Shown here one piece after another: positions 28,231-36,734 of a stretch of 64,000 bases of DNA. Location: the NCBI RefSeq assembly GCF_900114215.1, contig NZ_FOSG01000004.1, positions 124,001-188,000 on the forward strand, in the 5' to 3' direction. Both the position numbers and the translations under genes were made by a program. The stretch is from Streptomyces mangrovi. GTDB lineage: Bacteria > Actinomycetota > Actinomycetes > Streptomycetales > Streptomycetaceae. The notes beneath the pieces are model-generated. The model had not been told where the DNA came from, searched no databases, and saw only the letters and a program-made list of their open reading frames with translations. Positions within the stretch are counted from its first letter, which is position 1. Each line of letters opens with the position of its first letter.

Positions 28231-28242
28231 ACGTGGCCTGAA
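28221..28242. repeat. Exact 11-bp tandem duplication over a stop codon
   Basis: CGTGGCCTGAA is present twice in direct succession (28221-28231 and 28232-28242). The first copy carries the TGA stop of the YbdK-type ligase. Confidence 0.85.
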
Positions 28243-28246
28243 CCGG

Positions 28247-28268
28247 GCCCCGCCCGCACGGGCGGGGC
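28247..28268. terminator. Bidirectional hairpin between convergent genes
   Basis: GCCCCGCCCG and CGGGCGGGGC pair over 9-10 bp around a very small loop, exactly between the stop of the ligase (plus) and the stop of the cysteine-module protein (minus). Confidence 0.65.
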
Positions 28269-28718
28269 TCAGCGACTGGCCGCGTCCTTGACCATCGCCG
28301 CGGCCAGCACCCTCTGCTTGAGCCGGGCGACGCAGTCCTCGCAGGCGGAGAACACGGTCGTCCTCCCGCGGTGGCCGACCTCCGCGAGCGGGCTCAGCGG
28401 CACGTCGCCCCGCCCGCACCACAGCCAGCAGGCGGAGCCCCGCCCGGCGGGGGAGGGGCTCTCCATCTGCTCCTCCAGCCGGCTGATGCAGTCCTCGCAG
28501 GCGTACAGCGGGGCATGGGTTCCCCAGGAGACCACCGGTCCGAGCCAGGTCACCGCCGTGCCGCTGCGCAGGCACCACAGCCAGCAGTCGCCGACGACCC
28601 ACGCGCACCGGCCGTCCCCCGCCTGTTGCGCCTGCTCCGGTGGCTTCACGGGCGGCTCGGGGCACGAGGAGCCGGGCGGGGCGACGCACTCCCGGCCGGT
28701 GTCCGTCTCGGTGGGCAC
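28269..28718 (-). CDS. Cysteine-rich protein built from two copies of a C-x3-C/C-x2-C module
   Basis: A 149-residue protein. After a Pro-rich start it has two aligned modules of about 50 residues: C45-WLW-C49 ... C74-ED-C77-ISRLEEQM and C97-WLW-C101 ... C126-ED-C129-VARLKQRV. The repeated CWLWC and ACEDC motifs in each copy suggest one metal site per module, such as a zinc ribbon variant. The GTG at 28718 is chosen because GAGGAGG precedes it; a GTG at 28736 lies upstream. I do not recognise the family and the function is unknown. Confidence 0.75.
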   Translation of the reverse strand: MPTETDTGRECVAPPGSSCPEPPVKPPEQAQQAGDGRCAWVVGDCWLWCLRSGTAVTWLGPVVSWGTHAPLYACEDCISRLEEQMESPSPAGRGSACWLWCGRGDVPLSPLAEVGHRGRTTVFSACEDCVARLKQRVLAAAMVKDAASR

Positions 28719-28940
28719 GGGGCGCCTCCTCTCCACGCGGGGGAGCGGCCGTCCGCTCTGTGGCCCCCCGTCATGCGTACCCCGGATCGACCGGCGGGGA
28801 CAGCGGACTTCGGGCCAGCCTCACGGGCGCGCCGACTCCCCCTCCGGCAGCGGCCCGGGCGGGGGAACCGGGCCCGCCCACCTGCGCGTCCACTGGTCGC
28901 GGCCGTCGGACGGACGGCCATGGACAGGGGGTACACCACT

Positions 28941-29579
28941 GTGTTTCGGACATCACGGGGAGCGCTGCGCCGGGCAGCGGTCATCGCGGCGGCGGCCGTC
29001 GCGGCGCTGACCGCCTGCCAGCCGGAGGACCTGCCGGCGGACGACGTTCCGGCGTCCGCGGTCCCGGGCGCGTCGGCGACCGCCTCCCCGAGCGCGTCGC
29101 AGCCGGCCGCGCCGGATGGGGAGCGGTCCCTGGTGGACGCGGTGGAGGCGGGCGGCCTGCGCAAGCAGACCGGGGACGGCGCCGTCGGGGACGTACCGGT
29201 CGACCCGGGGGAGATGCGGGACGGTATGCGACTGGTCGTCAGCAACTTCGCCGGCCCGGACGGCGGCGACCCGGTCCTCTTCGAGGGCGTCGACAATGTC
29301 CCCGAGGACACGAACAAACGCCGTGAGCACCTCTTCCGCGGCATGCTGGAGTACATCGAGTGGGACCCGGAACTGGGGCAGCCCCAGGCGCGGCCGGTGG
29401 CCGACCCGGGGCCGCTGGGCGGCTCGGTGGAGTGCCTGATGGCCTCCCTCGCCGAGAACGGCCAGGTGATCTGCGGCTGGGCGGACGAGAGCACCGCCGC
29501 GGTGGCGCTGTTCCCCGACAGCACCCTCGACGAGGCCGGGAAGCTGTTCGTCGCCATGCGCGGCGACCTGGAACGCTGA
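28941..29579 (+). CDS. Putative lipoprotein
   Basis: A 212-residue protein with a basic start (FRTSRGALRR), a hydrophobic stretch and the lipobox LTAC, so Cys about 26 would be lipidated and the protein anchored outside the membrane. A Ser/Ala/Pro linker follows, then a folded domain with a C-terminal cysteine pair (VECLMASL and VICGWADES) and WADESTAAVALFPDS, a segment found in a family of Streptomyces hypothetical proteins. The GTG at 28941 is preferred; an ATG at 28920 in frame would add seven residues. The function is not known. Confidence 0.8.
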   Translation: MFRTSRGALRRAAVIAAAAVAALTACQPEDLPADDVPASAVPGASATASPSASQPAAPDGERSLVDAVEAGGLRKQTGDGAVGDVPVDPGEMRDGMRLVVSNFAGPDGGDPVLFEGVDNVPEDTNKRREHLFRGMLEYIEWDPELGQPQARPVADPGPLGGSVECLMASLAENGQVICGWADESTAAVALFPDSTLDEAGKLFVAMRGDLER

Positions 29580-29609
29580 CCCCACACGTGCGTGCCGGCA
29601 CACGCCACG

Positions 29610-29660
29610 CACGCCGGTCCGCCCTTGCCCTCCCCGAGAGGGCAAGGGCGGACCGGCGTG
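29610..29660. terminator. 23-bp perfect hairpin after the lipoprotein gene
   Basis: Arms 29610-29632 and 29638-29660 pair without mismatch around CCCGA, one of the longest hairpins in the window, 30 bases after the stop codon. Confidence 0.9.
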
Positions 29661-29797
29661 TTCGGTCTGCGCCTTCCTAGCGGCGCACCGATGGCCGACG
29701 TGAAGGTACGAAAGGGGTGGATCGGGGTACAGGCACACGCGCGCGGCGGTTCCGGACGCCTCCGCCGCGCGAACCCCCGTTCGAAGGAGACCAGTAC

Positions 29798-31441
29798 GTG
29801 ACCGAGACAGCCAGGCAGCGCGACGACCGGCCGGTGCTCACGAACCGGCAGGGCCACCCGATCCACGACAACCAGAACCAGCGCACGGTCGGCGCCCGGG
29901 GTCCCGCCACGCTGGAGAACTACCACTTCCTCGAGAAGATCAGCCACTTCGACCGAGAGCGCATCCCCGAGCGGGTGGTGCACGCGCGCGGTGTGACGGC
30001 CTTCGGCTACTTCGAGGCGTACGGCTCCTGGGGCGACGAGCCCATCGCGCAGTACACCCGCGCCAAGCTGTTCCAGGAGCGGGGCAAGCGCACCGACGTG
30101 GCCGTCCGGTTCTCCACGGTCATCGGCGGACGCGACTCCGCCGAGACCGCCCGCGACCCCCGCGGCTTCGCGGTGAAGTTCTACACCGATGAGGGCAACT
30201 GGGACCTCGTCGGCAACAACCTGGGCGTCTTCTTCATCCGGGACGCCATCAAGTTCCCCGACGTCATCCACGCCCTCAAGCCCGACCCGGTGACCTTCGA
30301 GCAGCGGCCCGAGCGGATCTTCGACTTCATGTCGCAGACGCCCGAGTCCATGCACATGCTGGTCAACCTCTTCAGTCCGCGCGGCATCCCCGCCGACTAC
30401 CGGCACATGCAGGGCTTCGGGGTCAACACCTACAAGTGGGAGAACTCCGACGGCCGCACCATGCTGGTCAAGTACCACTGGATGCCCAAGCAGGGCGTGC
30501 GCTCCATGACCGAGGAGGACGCCGCGAACGTCCAGGCCGACAGCCTCGGCCACGCCACCAAGGACCTGTACGAGGCCGTCGAGCGGGGCGAGTACCCCGA
30601 GTGGGAACTCCTGGTGCAGATGATGGAGGACCACGAGCACCCGGAGCTGGACTTCGACCCGCTGGACGACACCAAGACCTGGCCGGAGCAGGAGTTCCCG
30701 CCCAAGCCGGTAGGCCGCATGGTCCTGAACCGGATGCCGGACGACTTCTTCACCCAGAACGAGCAGATCGCCTTCGGCACCGGCGTGCTGGTCGACGGCC
30801 TGGACTTCTCCGACGACAAGATGCTGGTCGGCCGCACCTTCTCCTACAGCGACACCCAGCGCTACCGGGTGGGCCCCAACTACCTCCAGCTGCCGGTGAA
30901 CCGGGCCAAGGCCCCGGTCCACACCAACCAGAACGGCGGCCCCATGGCCTACGAGGTCGACCCCCGGGGCGAGAACCGGCACGTCAACTACGAGCCGTCC
31001 ACCCTCGGCGGGCTCCAGGAGGCGGAGGGGCCGGGCTACGGCGAGCAGGGGCCGGAACTCAGCGGCAGGCTGACCCGCAGCCGTATCCCGCGGACCAACG
31101 ACTACCTGCAGGCCGGGCAGCGCTACCTGCTGATGGAGGACTGGGAGCGCGACGACCTGGTCGCCAACTTCACCGACCAGTTCAGGCAGTGCCCCAGGCA
31201 CATCCAGGAACGGATGGTGTGGCACCTGCTGCTCGCGGAGAACGACCTCGGACTGCGGGTGGGCGAGGGGCTCGGCATCTCCCCGCAGGACGTGGCGAAC
31301 CTGGAGCCGCTGCCGGACCAGCAGCTCACCGACGAGGACCGCGAGCGCCTGGCGAACCTCGGCAAGAACCCGCCGCGGGACGTCGAGGGCCTGACGATGA
31401 CCCACTGCGTCCCCGACGAGCGGCATGTGGTGACCCGTTGA
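29798..31441 (+). CDS. Monofunctional heme catalase
   Basis: A 547-residue clade-3-like catalase degrading hydrogen peroxide. The distal His is H62 in [15 protein letters not shown], the distal Asn is in [20 protein letters not shown], and the proximal heme-ligand Tyr is in [17 protein letters not shown] near residue 345. NADPH-binding-type residues follow in RHVNYEPS. Length is a little above the 480-500 usual core with a C-terminal extension after about 500 ([13 protein letters not shown]). The GTG has GAAGGAG at seven bases. No catR-like regulator is adjacent. Confidence 0.96.
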   Translation: MTETARQRDDRPVLTNRQGHPIHDNQNQRTVGARGPATLENYHFLEKISHFDRERIPERVVHARGVTAFGYFEAYGSWGDEPIAQYTRAKLFQERGKRTDVAVRFSTVIGGRDSAETARDPRGFAVKFYTDEGNWDLVGNNLGVFFIRDAIKFPDVIHALKPDPVTFEQRPERIFDFMSQTPESMHMLVNLFSPRGIPADYRHMQGFGVNTYKWENSDGRTMLVKYHWMPKQGVRSMTEEDAANVQADSLGHATKDLYEAVERGEYPEWELLVQMMEDHEHPELDFDPLDDTKTWPEQEFPPKPVGRMVLNRMPDDFFTQNEQIAFGTGVLVDGLDFSDDKMLVGRTFSYSDTQRYRVGPNYLQLPVNRAKAPVHTNQNGGPMAYEVDPRGENRHVNYEPSTLGGLQEAEGPGYGEQGPELSGRLTRSRIPRTNDYLQAGQRYLLMEDWERDDLVANFTDQFRQCPRHIQERMVWHLLLAENDLGLRVGEGLGISPQDVANLEPLPDQQLTDEDRERLANLGKNPPRDVEGLTMTHCVPDERHVVTR

Positions 31442-31555
31442 CCGGCGCGTACGCGGTGTGGCGCGGCGTGTACGGGGAAGCCGTGGGAAGACCCGGGCGG
31501 CCCGCGGCGGGAGCGTCCGGAACAGTCCCGCGGACCCGGTAGGAGAGAACCGGTC

Positions 31556-31828
31556 ATGAAGAAGAGGAAGCAGAAGCTGGTGTACAGGCCCGTTGGGTTC
31601 GCGCTCGGCACCCTGGGCGGCCTGGTCGCGAGCACCGCCTTCAAGAAGGCGTGGAAGGCGATCAGCGACGAGGACGACGCGCCCGACCCCGGTGACGAGG
31701 ACCGCAAGCTGGGCGAGATCCTGCTGGCGGCCGCGATCCAGGGCGTGATCTTCTCGGTGGTCAGGGCGGCGGTGGACCGCGGCGGTGCCGTCGCCGTCCG
31801 CAAACTGACGGGTACCTGGCCGGGCTGA
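31556..31828 (+). CDS. DUF4235 family small membrane protein
   Basis: A 90-residue protein with a basic start (MKKRKQK), a first hydrophobic segment (10-28), an acidic loop (DEDDAPDPGDEDRK) and a second hydrophobic segment (54-72). This is the DUF4235 layout, membrane proteins of unknown role often found near catalase or stress genes in actinomycetes. The ATG has AGGAGAG. It follows the catalase by 114 bases. Confidence 0.88.
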   Translation: MKKRKQKLVYRPVGFALGTLGGLVASTAFKKAWKAISDEDDAPDPGDEDRKLGEILLAAAIQGVIFSVVRAAVDRGGAVAVRKLTGTWPG

Positions 31829-31861
31829 GCCCGCACGGCCGCCCCGGCGGGCGGCACACCA

Positions 31862-31897
31862 CGGCGGGGCCGTACGGACGACCGTACGGCCCCGCCG
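31862..31897. terminator. 16-bp hairpin after DUF4235
   Basis: Arms 31862-31877 and 31882-31897 pair perfectly around ACGA. Confidence 0.8.
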
Positions 31898-32113
31898 CCG
31901 TGTGCGGGGCGGGTCCGGAGCTTTCGGGGCCACCGGCTTCCGCCGGTCCGGGCGGCCGAGGGGGGATGCGGCGGCGCGGCCGCCCGAGGGAGGCGTCACC
32001 ACGCGGAAGTGTCGTCACCACGGCGAAAGTTTTCGGAAATGCCGGACGGTCCCTTCCTGTGTTGTGTGCCCTCAACTGCTTTGTTAAGCATGGAAGTTAC
32101 GCAGTGGGGAGCC

Positions 32114-32165
32114 TTGACCGGAGCATGCCTCGGTGATTCGATTTCCGGAATCGTTCCGGAACGAT
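32114..32165 (+). promoter_or_regulatory. GH115 promoter with two TTCCGGAA operators one helical turn apart
   Basis: TTGACC at 32114-32119 and TTCGAT at 32137-32142 (17-base spacing) form a plausible promoter. Immediately downstream TTCCGGAA occurs at 32143-32150 and again at 32154-32161, 11 bases apart. The second copy is the centre of the perfect 16-bp palindrome ATCGTTCCGGAACGAT (32150-32165). The rest of the 391-base gap upstream is a GC-rich stretch with no gene and an AT-rich leader. Confidence 0.6.
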
Positions 32166-32219
32166 CAGTGTGCGCTTCCCTCCAGTCCTCTCCCGTCCAT
32201 GACCTGCGGAGATCGAACA

Positions 32220-35200
32220 ATGAGAAGGCCCGACACCGGTCCACAGGACCCCGGGAACGCCAGTCGGCGGACGTTCCTCGGACTGATTCCGCTGACCGCG
32301 GCGGCCACCGCCGTACCCGCCGCCGTCGCGTCCCCGGCCGCCGCCGCGGCGGACCGGGGCGGGGGCGGCGGACACGGGGGAGGCTTCGACGCCTACATCT
32401 CCTTCTCCCGCCGGGCCGGGAGCTTCCCCCTGGTCGCGGACGGCCGTGCCGCACCGATCGTGGTCAGCGGCGACGACCACCCGGGCGTACTGCGGGCGGC
32501 GGAGGACCTGCGCGAGGACGTCGGGCGCGTCACCGGCGTCGAGCCGACCCTGAGGCGGGCCGATGTCCCGCCGCGGCGCGCCGAGGTCGTGATCGTCGGC
32601 ACCATCGGGAGGAGCCCGCTGATCGACCGGCTCGTCGCGGCGGGGAAGCTGGACGTCTCCGGCATCGCGGGGAAGTGGGAGACCACCGTCGAGCAGGTGG
32701 TGGAGAACCCGGCGCCAGGAGTACGCCGCGCCTTCGTCATCGCCGGCAGCGACCAGCGCGGCACCATCTTCGGCATCTACGAGACCACCCGCCAGATGGG
32801 CGTCTCGCCCTGGCACTTCTGGGACGACGTACCGCCGCGCCGCCACGACGAGCTGCATGTGCTGCCCGGCCGCCACACCCAGGGCACTCCGGCCGTGCGG
32901 TACCGCGGCTTCTTCATCAACGACGAGAACCCGGCGCTGGGCACCTGGGCGCCCGAGTACTTCGGCCCCGGCCACGCCCCCGGCTTCCCCAACGGCTTCA
33001 ACAAGGAGTTCTACGCCAAGGTCTTCGAGACCCTCCTCCGTCTCAAGGCCAACTACCTGTGGCCGGCCGTGTGGGGCCGGGCCTTCGCCGAGGACGACCC
33101 GGCCAACCACGCCACCGCCAGGGAGTACGGCATCGTGATGGGCACCTCGCACGAGGCCCCCATGATGCGCGGCATCGAGGAGTGGAACCGCCACGCCACC
33201 CCCGCGAAACGCGACGCCGAGGGCGACATCACCGAGCCCGGCAGCGACCCCTACGGCGGCACCGGCGAGTGGAGCTTCCGCCGCAACCGGCAGGCGATCG
33301 AGGCGTACTGGGCCGACGGCATCCGCCGCATGGTGGAGGAGGACTTCGAGGGAGTGGTCACCCTCGGCATGCGCGGCAACGGCGACGTCAGCCTGCCCGA
33401 CGGTGACGGCATCGACCTGATGCGGTCCATCCTCGACAGCCAGCGCGAGATCCTGGCCGAGGTCACGGGCGGGGAGGACGTCACCGGCATCCCGCAGGTG
33501 CAGACCCTCTACAAGGAGGTCCAGCGCTACTGGGACAAGGGCCTGCGCCCGCCGGACGACGTCACCGTCGTCTTCTGCGACGACAACTGGGGCAACATGC
33601 GCAAGCTCCCGGACCAGTCGCTTCCGAAGCGCGCCGGCGGCTACGGCATGTACTACCACTTCGACTACGTCGGAGTCGGCCGCAACTACAAGTGGGTCGA
33701 CACCGTCAACCTCGTCAGCACCTGGGAACAGCTCCACCTGACCCACACCTACGGCGTGGACCGCCTGTGGGTGGTCAACGTGGGCGATCTGAAGGCCGAG
33801 GAGCTGCCCACACAGTTCTTCCTCGACTACGCCTGGGCCCCGGAGCGCTGGCCCCTGGAACGGCTCCACGAGTGGGGGCGCGGCTACGTCGCGCAGAGCT
33901 TCGGCCCCGAGCACGCCGACGACATAGCCGAGATCCTGCACACCTACGGCGTCCTGCAGGCCCGCCGCAAGCCGGAACTGCTCAACCGCCGCATCACCCT
34001 GGACCCGGCCAAGGACCTGTCCAGGGACGAGGAGGCGGTGGTCCACGACGACCGGGCCAGCCCCTACCACCTCAACCACTACGGTGAGACGGCCCGGGTC
34101 ACCGAGGAGTGGCGCCGCCTGGCCGGGCGGGCGGAGAAGATCGGCCGCAGGCTTCCGGAGGAGGACAGGGACGCCTACTACCAGCTCGTGCTCTACCAGG
34201 TGAAGGCCACCGCCAACCTCTACGAGCTGCGCGAGGCGGAGTTCACCAACCTCCTCTACGCCGAGCAGGGCCGCGCCGCCACCAACCGCTACGCCGATCT
34301 CACCGACGAGCGCTTCGCCGACGACCGGGCGATGTCGGACTACTACAACAACATCCTGGCCGGCGGAAAGTGGAAGGGATTTCAGACCCAGCCGAAGATC
34401 GGCTACGGGGACGTGGAGCGCTACGGCCCCGACGCGCCCTGGCAGCAGCCCCAGACACCCGACCACGTCGCGCTGCCCGACCAGGTCTTCCCGGCGGTCA
34501 GACGCATCGAACTGCCCGACCGTGCCGAGATGGGCGTGGGCATCGACGGATCCGACCTGTGGTGGCCCGAGGCCGGGGCGGAGGCGGTGCTGCCCGCCTT
34601 CAGCCCGTACCAGAACTACCCCGAGCAGTACATCGAGGTCTTCAACCGCGGCAGCAGGCCCTTCGGCTACCGCATCACCGCGGCCGAGCCCTGGGTGCGG
34701 ATCGGGCGTGCGCGCGGGCGGGTCGAGGAGCAGGTGCGCGCCACCGTGCGGGTCGACTGGAGGAGGGCTCCCAAGGGCGTCACCAGAGTGCCCATCACCG
34801 TCCACGGCCCCGGCGGCGCCACCGTGGAGGTCCAGGCCGTCGTCGAGAACCACCGGATGCCGCGGCGGGGGCCGCGGGGCTTCGTCGAGGCGGACGGGCA
34901 CATCTCCATGGAGGCCGCGCACTGCTCCCGGGCCGTCGGGGCCGCGGGCGTCCGCTGGAAGCGCCTGCCGGACATCGGGCGGGCGGAGGACGGGATGGAG
35001 CCCTACCCTGTCACCGCTCCCAGCCGGGAACCCGGCGGCCGCGGGCCGCGCCTGGAGTACGAGATGACGCTCACCACGGCCGGCGAGGTCGATGTGTGGG
35101 TGTATCTGTCGCCGCGCAACAACGTCCTGCCGACGGAAGGCCTGCGGTACGCCGTCTCGATCGACGACGCCGAACCGCGGACGGTGAACGTCACCACCGC

Positions 35201-35423
35201 CACCGGCGCCGACGACACCTACATGAACAGGCGGTGGGCGAGGAACACCTCCGACAACGTCAACCGCACCGTCACCCGGCACACGGCCGGCCGGCCGGGC
35301 GTCCACGTCCTGAAGCTGTGGATGGTCGACCCGACGGTCATCGTGCACCGGATCGTCGTGGACACCGGCGGTCTGCGGCCGAGCTACCTGGGGCCGCCGG
35401 AGAGCCGTCGGGCCGGCCGCTGA
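32220..35423 (+). CDS. Secreted GH115 xylan alpha-1,2-glucuronidase
   Basis: A 1067-residue enzyme. The N-terminus has a Tat signal, SRRTFLG at about 15-21 followed by a hydrophobic Ala-rich region to about 43. Then come the family blocks: the N-terminal beta domain (VIVGTIGRSPLIDRL), YRGFFINDENPAL, LKANYLWPAVWGRAF, GMRGNGD, VVFCDDNWGN and RLWVVNVGDLK in the catalytic barrel, a helical segment with YYNNILAGGKWKGF, and a C-terminal beta domain. GH115 enzymes remove glucuronic or methylglucuronic acid from xylan. The ATG has GGAGATC. A dyad-rich promoter precedes it and an 18-bp hairpin follows, so it is monocistronic. Confidence 0.93.
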   Translation: MRRPDTGPQDPGNASRRTFLGLIPLTAAATAVPAAVASPAAAAADRGGGGGHGGGFDAYISFSRRAGSFPLVADGRAAPIVVSGDDHPGVLRAAEDLREDVGRVTGVEPTLRRADVPPRRAEVVIVGTIGRSPLIDRLVAAGKLDVSGIAGKWETTVEQVVENPAPGVRRAFVIAGSDQRGTIFGIYETTRQMGVSPWHFWDDVPPRRHDELHVLPGRHTQGTPAVRYRGFFINDENPALGTWAPEYFGPGHAPGFPNGFNKEFYAKVFETLLRLKANYLWPAVWGRAFAEDDPANHATAREYGIVMGTSHEAPMMRGIEEWNRHATPAKRDAEGDITEPGSDPYGGTGEWSFRRNRQAIEAYWADGIRRMVEEDFEGVVTLGMRGNGDVSLPDGDGIDLMRSILDSQREILAEVTGGEDVTGIPQVQTLYKEVQRYWDKGLRPPDDVTVVFCDDNWGNMRKLPDQSLPKRAGGYGMYYHFDYVGVGRNYKWVDTVNLVSTWEQLHLTHTYGVDRLWVVNVGDLKAEELPTQFFLDYAWAPERWPLERLHEWGRGYVAQSFGPEHADDIAEILHTYGVLQARRKPELLNRRITLDPAKDLSRDEEAVVHDDRASPYHLNHYGETARVTEEWRRLAGRAEKIGRRLPEEDRDAYYQLVLYQVKATANLYELREAEFTNLLYAEQGRAATNRYADLTDERFADDRAMSDYYNNILAGGKWKGFQTQPKIGYGDVERYGPDAPWQQPQTPDHVALPDQVFPAVRRIELPDRAEMGVGIDGSDLWWPEAGAEAVLPAFSPYQNYPEQYIEVFNRGSRPFGYRITAAEPWVRIGRARGRVEEQVRATVRVDWRRAPKGVTRVPITVHGPGGATVEVQAVVENHRMPRRGPRGFVEADGHISMEAAHCSRAVGAAGVRWKRLPDIGRAEDGMEPYPVTAPSREPGGRGPRLEYEMTLTTAGEVDVWVYLSPRNNVLPTEGLRYAVSIDDAEPRTVNVTTATGADDTYMNRRWARNTSDNVNRTVTRHTAGRPGVHVLKLWMVDPTVIVHRIVVDTGGLRPSYLGPPESRRAGR

Positions 35424-35444
35424 GCAGCGGCGCCGCACCATGAC

Positions 35445-35485
35445 GAGCCTGCGGGACGGCCCTTCACGGGCCGTCCCGCAGGCTC
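35445..35485. terminator. 18-bp hairpin after the GH115 gene
   Basis: Arms 35445-35462 and 35468-35485 pair perfectly around TTCAC; it lies between convergent genes and could serve both. Confidence 0.88.
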
Positions 35486-35499
35486 CGTTCCCGCGTCTG

Positions 35500-36480
35500 T
35501 CAGTCGCTTTGCCCGGGACGTCCCTCCGGGGAGGGGCGCCCCGGACCGGCCACGCGGTACGTGGTCCGCCCCCGGGGAAGCGGGCCACGCTGCGGCAGCG
35601 GCGCGGGCCGGCGGGGCAGGGCGTGCCGGGGCTGGGTGAGGGTGATCTGCCCCACCAACTGGTGGAAGCAGGCCAGGGCGGTGATCGGGGGGAGGCCCGC
35701 GGCCGCCACCCCGGTCAGGGTCTTGGGGGCATGGGCCACGCACAGGGCCACCGCCACGGCCGAGAAGAGGATCACCACCGCCCAGGAGTGCCGGACCCGG
35801 CGCCGCAGCACGGTGGCGCGCAGAATCGACAGGGAGCCGGTGAGCCAGGGCCCGTAGATCAGCAGGGGCCACCACCGCGCCAGGTCGGCGGGCACGGCGG
35901 GCCCGGCCAGCAGGCGCAGGGGGTCGTAGGAGACCAGTCCGCCCAGCACGCTGACCATCGCCACGATGCCGGCGGTCAGTGCCGCCACGGCGTAGCTGAA
36001 CACATGCAGCAGCGACAGCTCCGGCCGGTGCGGCGTCCGGCGCCTGCGGCGGTGACGGCGTTCGGCGGCCGAGCGCCCCGACCGGCGGGCGGGAGCGGCG
36101 GCGCCGCCGGAGCGGCCCGTCTCTCCCGTGTCCCCGGCGTCGAAGCGGCGCAGCACCCGGGTGGTCTCGTCCGCGGACGGTTCCGTCCCGGTCTGCGCCG
36201 CGCCCCCGGGGTGCTCGGGGGACCGGGGCCGGGCATGGGGCTGATCGTGCTCCCGGCCGTGGGGCCGGTGCGGTGCGTGGCCGGAGTCCCGCAGCAGCTT
36301 GGCGAGTTCGGCCTCGAAGTCCCAGGACGGGTCGAGGACGTCCACGTCGGGCGGGGCGGGGGCTCTCTGCTCCGGCACGAACCACGGATCGAAGTCCGGA
36401 TGGACACCGGTGCGGTACCAGTCGGGGTCCGAGTCCGCGGGTGTGCCGTACGGATCGAAGTGCGGTCCCTGGTCACTCAC
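35500..36480 (-). CDS. DUF2637 domain (SpdB-like) membrane protein
   Basis: A 326-residue protein. The first 155 residues are a disordered acidic/Arg-rich cytoplasmic region (repeats of DP-W and D-F near the start), then four hydrophobic segments between about 160 and 265 (YAVAALTAGIVAMVSVLGGL, WWPLLIYGPWLTGSLSIL, WAVVILFSAVAVALCVAHAP, LPPITALACFHQLVG), and a Pro/Arg-rich tail. This is the DUF2637 layout, related to the SpdB plasmid-spread proteins, common on Streptomyces chromosomes. The GTG start has a weak site. Confidence 0.85.
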   Translation of the reverse strand: MSDQGPHFDPYGTPADSDPDWYRTGVHPDFDPWFVPEQRAPAPPDVDVLDPSWDFEAELAKLLRDSGHAPHRPHGREHDQPHARPRSPEHPGGAAQTGTEPSADETTRVLRRFDAGDTGETGRSGGAAAPARRSGRSAAERRHRRRRRTPHRPELSLLHVFSYAVAALTAGIVAMVSVLGGLVSYDPLRLLAGPAVPADLARWWPLLIYGPWLTGSLSILRATVLRRRVRHSWAVVILFSAVAVALCVAHAPKTLTGVAAAGLPPITALACFHQLVGQITLTQPRHALPRRPAPLPQRGPLPRGRTTYRVAGPGRPSPEGRPGQSD

Positions 36481-36656
36481 GGCGGCTCGATCCGGGAAGG
36501 CGGGCCGCGGGCGTGGAAAACGGATCTGGTGGAGTCACGTCCACAACAACGAAGGCAGGACCCGACCGGATGACCGGCATTCGGGTGAAGTCTCAATTCA
36601 TACGATCACGGTGAATGACCTTCCTTCCGGCCCGGTGGCTCCGGCGGAAACGGATC

Positions 36657-36683
36657 TGGTCCATACCTTGACTGGTCCATACC
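36657..36683 (+). promoter_or_regulatory. Chitinase promoter: TTGACT between two TGGTCCATACC repeats
   Basis: TGGTCCATACC occurs at 36657-36667 and 36673-36683, with TTGACT (36668-36673) as the -35 between them. The second copy reads ACTGGTCCATACCA, close to the DasR element (ACTGGTCTAGACCACT). The same arrangement, a -35 flanked by 12-bp direct repeats, is known from Streptomyces chitinase promoters. Confidence 0.85.
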
Positions 36684-36734
36684 AAAGCGCTTGAGTGTTC
36701 CCGGTCAACCCCCCACCCCGGAAGGGAAGTTCAC

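Noticed and set aside
29725..29730. GGGTAC as a SigB-type -10 before the catalase gene
   Set aside because: The required GNNT -35 at 14-16 bases upstream is missing.
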